64,000 bases of DNA from Aquilaria yunnanensis (Eukaryota > Streptophyta > Magnoliopsida > Malvales > Thymelaeaceae): contig CM077596.1 in assembly GCA_039654915.1 (NCBI GenBank), forward strand, positions 8,556,001-8,620,000, in the 5' to 3' direction. A program made the position numbers and the translations under genes. Positions 57,645 to 64,000 of the stretch are shown piece after piece. The notes below the pieces were generated by a model. It did not search any database. It saw nothing but the letters and a program-made list of their open reading frames with translations, and was not told the origin of the DNA. Position 1 is the stretch's first letter. Each line of letters begins with the position of its first letter.

Positions 57645-60190
57645 GTTCAAGGTTCTCGAGACTATTACTAATGTTTAGGAACTCATCTTGACACCATTCC
57701 TCTAGAGGCACCTTGGCCTTGTCAGCTTAGATCGGCATTGGGGTCCTTAGCCTCTACCTGAAGGCTTGTACGTTACAAAACTTACAGAAAGCCCACAACG
57801 TAAGAGTTATCAAGCTTTTTGACTTTGGACTTAAGCTCCTTAACTCTGACATGGGTAGACTTAACATCAACCAAGCTAGTAGCAGCAGTTGCCCAGGCTT
57901 TTCTCCTCTACTTCCAAATTAACTTCACCTCGGACTTGACCTTCGCCTTCTCCTCCCACAAAGACATCAAGTCCTACTTGACTGTTGCTTCAACCATCTT
58001 TTCTCGAACATGTGCAAAACCTACTTGAGCAATGTCCTTATGTCATATTGGTAAGTATAGATTCAATCCACCTTAATCTACTATTAGTCAAGAAAGTCTT
58101 CATAAGTAGACCTCTCCATAGCCCATGAGGCTTAAGCCCAAGAAAAGATGTTGCCAATGAGATCTTTGGCTAGGTGATTCTTCTACCAGGCATGTTGCAG
58201 TAGGGTTTGTATCCACCTCTCTCGAAGAATACACTCATGGGCCAAGACAACCATATTGACAGTGTACAAAGAAGACACCTACACAGCAGGATAAGTCCAT
58301 AAGTATACAGGAATGAGCAAATGAAGAAAGTCAATCTAAGAAATGAAATAAGACTTACCTAAGCAACTTCCACCTTAATCTACTCAAAGGCCACTTCAGT
58401 AGTAGAACAAAGGCTTTCAATAGAGCTAGAAGCCTCACTTGTTAACATATTGCCAAGAATCCTTTCTCCCAAGTATACAATGTTGGGATAATTGTCGATG
58501 TTCTCATCCCAATGAACCTCAAACTGTGGCTTGTGAGGTTAGTAATCCCAAGCTATGGCCTGGGCATCCTTTTGCTCCTGCTCAGCATGGACTAGAAGCA
58601 AGCACTCAGGCTTTTGTAGGCTATAAGAGTCAGAGAAATGGCTTGCATATAGGAAAAAATGAAATTTAGTAAGACAAACAGACTACAAAAGAAAAAAAAG
58701 AAACAAACAAACGAAGGGAAACTTACCTAGTGGTAACCCCAAGGTTGCAAAGGTAAGAGTTCCAGCTGGTTGGTTAATAAAAGCTATCGAAGGAACCAGA
58801 ACAAAAGTATCTATAGCAAGTCAGACTTGAGTGTCCACCCCATTAGGATAAATCCTAAGGTTTTAATCCTTATGAAGAAGCAATGACTCCTAACCACTAA
58901 AGGGGTCAAAAGCAATTTCAATTTCTTCTTCATCCTCCTAGGTTTGTGGACCCTTGTTGCTTAAGGATAGGGCCTTATGAAGAATTAGCTTTTTGCCCTG
59001 CCTCTTGAGTTGTCGGCCATCAATTGACTTGGGGTCTAACTTTGACACTAGCCATGGTAGAAGCTCAAAAATGAGGGAAGATCCTTGAATGTTATCCCTT
59101 TCTCCATTGGCCATTTGGTCCTCTTGGCAGTAGTAAGGGAACTGGCCTTCTTTACCCCTTCACCCTTCCAGGGCTTATGCCCATTTGACTTTTGGCCCCT
59201 TTCTTTCCCTTTTCCTACTTGACATGCTTCATCAAGGCAATCTCAGCCCAGTTCATGTTCTAAGTTACAAAAACCCTAAAACTTGAACTAGATGGATAGT
59301 AAGGAAAACAATATCCCATCAAAGGAAAAAAGCTGTAAAAGACGCCATAAGTTGGTCGACACTAAGAGTCCACTTCAATGGTTCAATTAGTGATCTCTTT
59401 TACTCCCGATCCTCAATGGGAAGGGGCGAATGAATAGATGCATACACTTCAAACTCCATGAGCACATCCTCTGTGATAAGATTGTATGGGAAGGGAAAAG
59501 TAAACTCAGAAAGTTCAAAAAGCTCCTGGGCATCGCTACACATGAACTCAAAGATAAAATTCTTCTTGTTCTTCCTTGGGACACTGCAACATGTCAAAAA
59601 AAACTTCAACAACAAAAGTGCCCAAGTGTCCTGAGTACTGTTGGATGTTCAACCCTCATTTAGCTAGATGAGTGATGAAGAAAAAGTATCGGTGCCATCC
59701 CTTACACAAATCTAGGTACTGCCACACTTGGGGAACCGTTTTTCGAGCTTGGATATTACAAAAGGCCCCCATGGGAATGGAGCTAATCATATAATGGTGG
59801 CAAAAGGTTGAAAGTAAAGGCTTAATGTCCTAATGCTTGAAAGGATTAGCACCATGTTAACATGTGCATAGATGTTAGAGGTTAGCTGGTTTACACAAGT
59901 CCTAAGTAAGATTAGTTAGAATGGTAAACAACTAGGAAGGAGGGAAATAAAGTCTAAGCTCGTGTTAGCGAGTACACACTACCAACTCTCCATCCCAAGG
60001 GGTGTGACCTCGTTCCTTGGGCTAACAAGCCCTCATTTCTAACACAGAAAATGGTAGCACTTCTCTTGCAAAGCCTTAAGGTTGTCAAATGAAATTTGAG
60101 AAAAATACCTATCAATTGCCCTCCAGCATTGCTTGAGGTCTTTCTTCAATGACCTAAGCTGATGCATCATCCCCCAAGCAAACAATGTTT
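57645..60190 (-). pseudogene. Antisense ORF of Tat-2 (putative plant transposon protein family)
   Basis: On the minus strand broken frames give, from right to left, a start region (SLKKDLKQCWRAIDRYF near 60130), a middle with PMGAFCNIQARKTVPQVWQY, WHRYFFFITHLAK and LLKFFLTCCSVPRKNKKNFI (about 59860-59560), a variable central part with EDEEEIEIAFDPFSG, and a coiled-coil-like tail (KVKSEVKLIWK.., VRVKELKSKVKKLDNS, about 58000-57800). The block ending W..YFF matches the same place in the Tat-A antisense ORF. Function of the family is unknown. At least ten stops break it. Confidence 0.6.
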
Positions 60191-60210
60191 GCAGCGAATG
60201 TTGTAGAAAC

Positions 60211-61130
60211 TGTTAGTGTTATGCCCAAAATTCAATTATGAGATGATTGTATTTTTCACATTGAGTTGAGAAGTCAAGATATTTTATTGTGATATTATTC
60301 CAATAATTGTGTTTATTCCTTTTTTTCTATATAACATGATCAATCATAGTTATAACCCTACAATAATAGCATTATTAAATGTCTTTCGTCAAGTATTATT
60401 ATGGGGTGAGTTGCAATAACACATAAAGACTAGCATATGTGGAGACTAATATGAGATATGTAGTCAATATATAGGTACAAAAAGGAGAACTTATATATTA
60501 GACCAACCCACTCTGAGCATGCTACATGGACCGTTATATGAGTGTCATAAGCAATTCTTATAATGATCATGATATATATAGTCTTTTGACTTGAGATCAT
60601 CAATGTTCCCTACATGTAAGTTACATACTTTGATATTACTTTTTCTTGCTTGTAAATAAGTGAATATAGTGTTGGTAATTGGGTATGTCACATATCATGC
60701 AAAGGGATTTATATAATCAAGATGAAATTTGTCTCTCCTACATAATGAGAGTGATATCTTTGGGTCCCTTGATTGAGTGAGACCGACGAAATGTATGGCC
60801 ATACTCGGATGAGTTGATATAAGATATTATTATCATCAATTTTAGTCAGTCTTCTCGGGAATCAAGAAACCAAGAATTAGGATATATGAGAATAACACGT
60901 TCCATGCCATGTGCTCAATCTTGTCATGTGTGGATAATGATCATGGAGATTTAGTCGAGTCACCAACTATCTTGTCACTTTGGTAGCTCATTGTTTATGA
61001 TTCTATATGTGATTTATGATCATTGCCAACATGATAGGATTCACTTGGTGCATCACTATATATATAGATATATAGCATGTGTTTCATGTGAAAGAACCAT
61101 TTTGGATGAAATTAGAAAAGTTCTAAAATC
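60211..61130 (+). repeat. LTR, family L1417, copy 3, inverted and truncated
   Basis: It starts TGTTAGTGTTATGCCC and aligns as the reverse complement of copies 1 and 2 over its first 850 bases (for example catatgtggagactaatatg near 60436). It becomes unrecognisable after about 61050, before the Tat-3 LTR, so the downstream end is missing. It interrupts the Tat-2 3' region. Divergence from the other copies is higher than between them. Confidence 0.7.
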
Positions 61131-61289
61131 CCACTAGCACGCCAGAATATTGGCCGAGGAGTCTGACGTCACCCAAGAGAGGATTTTTTCACTGACCTCG
61201 GAAGGTGCGAAGTCAAACACTATGAGCTCGAGACTTCGGTAGCTCGTCAGGAATTCCGAGGACAACACCGTCTCCATCGAGGGGCTAAA

Positions 61290-61560
61290 CTGACCGTCTT
61301 CGGGTAAGAGAGCCATCTCCCTGAAGCAAGGGAGAATCTCCCCGAAGGAAGAGGCCCCAAAGAGGTCTTCCCCGAACAAGAAACACCTGAACAAGGGAAT
61401 CCCCGAACTATGGGTGTGAGTCCCGAAGAAGGTGTTCATCAAGGGCGCTCCCAGAATTATGGGATAGATCCCGAAGGAGGTGCTCGCACCGAAGGATGGA
61501 TAGAATCCGAAGAGGGTGTCCGCACCGAAGGGCGACCTCGCCCAGGGGACCTCGGGAGTA
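61290..61560 (+). repeat. ccgaa-rich subrepeats in the Tat-3 U3
   Basis: Imperfect units of roughly 40-50 bases with cccgaa(g/c) cores recur (ccccgaaggaagagg, ccccgaacaagaaa, ccccgaactatggg, cccgaagaaggtg, cccgaaggaggtg, accgaaggatgg, accgaagggcg). U3 subrepeats often hold enhancer sites. The minus-strand frame across them is a repeat artefact. Confidence 0.65.
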
Positions 61561-61777
61561 CGGTATGAGCATTTAAGGAGCCTCTGACATGTCGCCCACA
61601 AGCCCTACACGTCACATCTGAACGGCGAAATGACGCGCCGCAGCCGCCCCAGTCCTGACACAACCCGTCCGGGTCCAGGGCTAAAAGAGGCTGCAAACGG
61701 CTGCCTGTCCCCTAGGTCCAAAGAGATAGATCAAATCCGACCGAACACGTGTCATGATCTGAACGGACCAGCTACTC

Positions 61778-61787
61778 CTATAAATAC
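61778..61787 (+). promoter_or_regulatory. TATA box of the Tat-3 LTR
   Basis: CTATAAATAC is a consensus plant TATA box, 410 bases before the LTR end. Transcription would start about 30 bases downstream. Confidence 0.75.
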
Positions 61788-61943
61788 CAGGAAATGGGAC
61801 TGGGCAAAGGACGTGCATTTTCCTCCCTCTGAGAAAACACAGAACAGGCAAGACACTTGATCCCTTAGTGTTCTTCCTCCACTCTCACTCAGAAAACTGA
61901 CTTGGGCGTCGGAGGGTCCTCCCCGGAAAAGCAAACCGGGGAC

Positions 61944-62197
61944 CTCCTAACCTCTTCTTTGAGCTTTTCAGGCACACTCAGCTGGGAAACCTGAGCTCCA
62001 GGCACTCGCCTCCTGAGGAAGTCTCTCCACCTGTCAACATGACAGCAAACGAAGATGCCTTGGGGCATCACTCCTAACCTCTTCTTTGAGCTTTTCAGGC
62101 ACACTCAGCTGGGAAACCTGAGCTCCAGGCACTCGCCTCCTCAGGAAGTCTCTCCACCTGTCAACATGACAGCAAACGAAGATGCCTTGGGGCATCA
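61944..62197 (+). repeat. 127-bp tandem duplication in the Tat-3 U5
   Basis: Units 61944-62070 and 62071-62197 differ at one base that I can see (gcctcctgagg versus gcctcctcagg). Both end in ggggcatca, so the LTR edge itself was duplicated. Confidence 0.9.
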
Positions 62198-62199
62198 TT

Positions 62200-62217
62200 T
62201 GGCGCCGCCTGTGGGAA
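62200..62217 (+). other. Primer-binding site of Tat-3
   Basis: TGGCGCCGCCTGTGGGAA differs by one base from the standard Tat primer site TGGCGCCGTCTGTGGGAA. It sits two bases after the LTR. Confidence 0.85.
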
Positions 62218-62366
62218 ACTACTCCCAGGTAGCTGTTGTCGAAACTCGGCGTTCGAAGGACAAAGGACTTCCAAAGTCCCCGTCCGCGCCTGAGACCCAA
62301 CCAGCTACCGAACAAAGTCCCCCAGAGACTTCCTTGCCTGAAGAGGAACGCCCTCTTGTCATCACC

Positions 62367-64000
62367 ATGGATTTTTTAAGAGACTTTCAGAGGTCTGTTG
62401 TGGCTGAAATGACACAACAAATAGACCGAAGATGGCCGCAACCAGCCCAGGCGCAAAAACCCACTTCGTCAGCACGACCTCGGGAAAAAAGCCCAAGGGC
62501 AACCCATCATAGCTCGGGAAGTGGGGAGCCACGAGAAGAGTCCTCAACAGATAACTTGCCCCTCGGGGCACGGCTGGCGGAAAGAGCAAGGTCTAAACGA
62601 CCTGAAGTCCCGTCCAGAAGAAGTTTATCAACAGAGGCAGGGTCCCCCTCACCTCGGTACCGAAGTCGCTCCCCGAAGGGACGGCACCAGGAAAAGGAGC
62701 CCAGTGCTACGCTCCTCCTGGAGAAAGTCTTGGCAAGACTGGAGAGAGTGGAACAGCAGGTGGCACGCAAGCCTGTTTAGGCCAGGCTAACTGAAACGGT
62801 CTCTGGAGATGAAACTCCTTTCGCCCGAACAGTGGTCGAGGCGGCCATGCCAAGTGACTTCAGGCTACCTCGGCTGGAGACCTATGAGGGTCGGACTGAT
62901 CCCTAGGCCCACCTAACAAAGTACAAGCGCAGCATGGTGTTACATGGGGCTGATGATGCTACGCTCTGCAAGTGCTTCGAAGTCACCCTCGCAGGACCAG
63001 CAACTGCCTGGTACAATTCCCTGCCTCCAGGAAACATCAAGGGGTTCCAGGAGCTGTCCACGGCGTTCAACCAACAGTTCATTGGGAGCAAGCCGACGGC
63101 GAAGATGCCCGTCCAGATGTTTGACATAGCGCAGAGAAACGGGGAGACCATCCGTGACTATGTCTAGAGGTTCAACAGGGAGGCCCTCAGTGTTCCGGAC
63201 TTTCGTCCCGAAATCCGCATCCTCGCCATGACGAGGGGCCTCCGAAGGGATTCGCACTTGTTTTACGAATTCTCCAAAGATCCCCCGGACACGCTGGGAG
63301 AATTCTACCGAAGGGCTGAACAACACATGTCAGCCGAAGAACTGAGAATGACTGGACCGAAACACGACCAAATTCAAGCTCGTGGCGAAGGGTCCAGCCA
63401 GCAAGCCCGGTGTCCAATGGAACAGTCAGGCCGACCTCGAAGAATGCGAGTAGGAGGAAGGAAGCCCCAAAACTTTACACCTCTGAGCACCACGAGGGCT
63501 AACGTCCTTATGGCATTGGAAAAACAGGGGACTCAAATCCAACGGCCAAGGGGCATGACTGCTGACAACAGAAGGAACATGAAGAAGTTCTGTCAGTTCC
63601 ACCGTGATCACGGTCATGACACCGAAGACTGCTTTTAGTTGAAAAAGTACATTGAATCACTGATAAAGCAGGGCCAGCTTCGGCGTTATTTGAGATTGCC
63701 TTCCCCGAAAGGGAAAAAAGAGGAGGAAGGAAAGCCCGATGACGAGGATTACGATTCGGACAGGCGAAGGAACCGAAGTCCGAGAAGGCGTCCTCCACCT
63801 TCGGCAGGAGTAATACAGACGATCACAACCGGACTTCCATCCTCGGAAAGAAAAAGAAGGGCCAGAGAGATAGCGGTGATGGAATATCAGAGCCCAACGA
63901 AAAAATTGGCCCGCGAGGATGGCTCCACCATCGTATTTCCCCATGACGATCCATTGCTGATAATGGCGAGGATAGGAAACTGGGACGTCAAGAGGGTACT
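62367..64000 (+). pseudogene. Tat-3 gag, one frame with four TAG codons
   Basis: The capsid polyprotein begins at ACCATGG (62367) with MDFLRDFQRSVVAEMTQQ; the open frame extends upstream through the primer site. An Arg/Ser-rich segment (about 62500-62700) precedes the retrotransposon gag domain (about 62840-63330): SDFRLPRLETYEG, LAGPATAWYNSLPPGNIKGF, NGETIRDYV, LGEFYRRAEQHM. A zinc knuckle CQFHRDHGHDTEDC (63591-63632) follows, then a charged tail toward the protease. The frame holds from start to window edge with no frameshift but has TAG at 62778, 62904, 63165 and 63636. Confidence 0.85.

Larger units (their letters stand above)
54625..60210 (+). mobile_element. Second Tat-lineage element (Tat-2), degraded
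   Basis: It contains, in order, the back half of reverse transcriptase, RNase H, the second RNase H, a partly deleted integrase, a repeat-bearing spacer and an antisense ORF on the minus strand, the same plan as Tat-A. The 5' part is missing at the LINE junction and the 3' part is cut by a solo-LTR family copy at 60211. No LTR of its own is visible. Confidence 0.65.
61135..62197 (+). repeat. 5' LTR of Tat-3
   Basis: It ends GGGGCATCA two bases before the primer-binding site. A TATA box CTATAAATAC lies at 61778-61787. U3 (61290-61560) is built of ccgaa-rich imperfect repeats. U5 contains a 127-bp tandem duplication. The left edge is uncertain. Confidence 0.7.
61135..64000 (+). mobile_element. 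Third Tat-lineage element (Tat-3), 5' part
   Basis: LTR, primer-binding site and gag of a Tat-type element run off the right edge of the window. The sequence is clearly GC-richer than everything to the left, and its gag frame is nearly intact. The LTR start is not sharply defined; the composition changes at about 61135. Confidence 0.8.

Noticed and set aside
61134..61601. 155-codon minus-strand frame in the Tat-3 LTR
   Set aside because: It runs across ccgaa-rich U3 subrepeats; the repeating Phe-Gly pattern is a repeat artefact and no domain is recognisable.
62940..63326. 128-codon minus-strand frame in Tat-3
   Set aside because: It is the complement of the strongly conserved gag domain and is common in GC-rich coding DNA.

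Overview
The window is repeat-rich DNA from a flowering plant; I cannot name the species. The evidence is plant-specific retrotransposon lineages (Tekay-like chromoviruses, Athila and Tat), a plant-type PIF/Harbinger transposon, a FAR1-like pseudogene and degenerate TTTAGGG (plant telomere type) repeats. I found no convincing host protein-coding gene. Almost everything recognisable is a transposable element, mostly decayed by stops, frameshifts and deletions.

Layout. At 1-5896 lies the 3' part of a decayed Tekay-like element (Tekay-1) ending in a 1.9 kb LTR. Bases 5897-32756 are best read as one Tat-lineage element (Tat-A, plus strand) split by younger insertions: Tekay-1 at its left edge, an Athila element with both LTRs (7799-14683), a 5'-truncated solo LTR (about 17545-19245), and a complete minus-strand Tekay-like element (Tekay-2, 19626-31705, target duplication ACAAG) that itself carries a solo LTR in its leader. 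Between pol and its 3' LTR, Tat-A carries an open reading frame on the opposite strand (about 15170-19439), as known for Grande/Tat elements.

Bases 33390-38476 are mostly non-repetitive, with two small non-autonomous DNA-transposon candidates and a weak small-transcript candidate. Bases 38480-43098 form a complete PIF/Harbinger element with a TAA target duplication, an intron-containing DDE transposase gene and a Myb/SANT-like partner gene, both open throughout. It is the only element here that still looks protein-competent.

Bases 43100-54624 hold a solo-LTR family (44574-45990 and 50069-51482, with a third copy at 60211), a FAR1/MULE-like pseudogene with a 245-bp tandem duplication, a CACTA-type terminus followed by about 2.5 kb of degenerate telomere-like repeats that switch from TTTAGGG to CCCTAAA near 51.76 kb, a compound microsatellite and a LINE reverse-transcriptase remnant. 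Bases 54625-60210 are a second decayed Tat element with its own antisense ORF. Bases 61135-64000 are a GC-richer, younger-looking Tat element (LTR, primer-binding site, gag) whose gag frame is broken only by four TAG codons.

The elements are parasites stacked by insertion rather than a cooperating gene set. The exception is the Harbinger pair, where the Myb-like protein and transposase are expected to act together on the terminal repeats.
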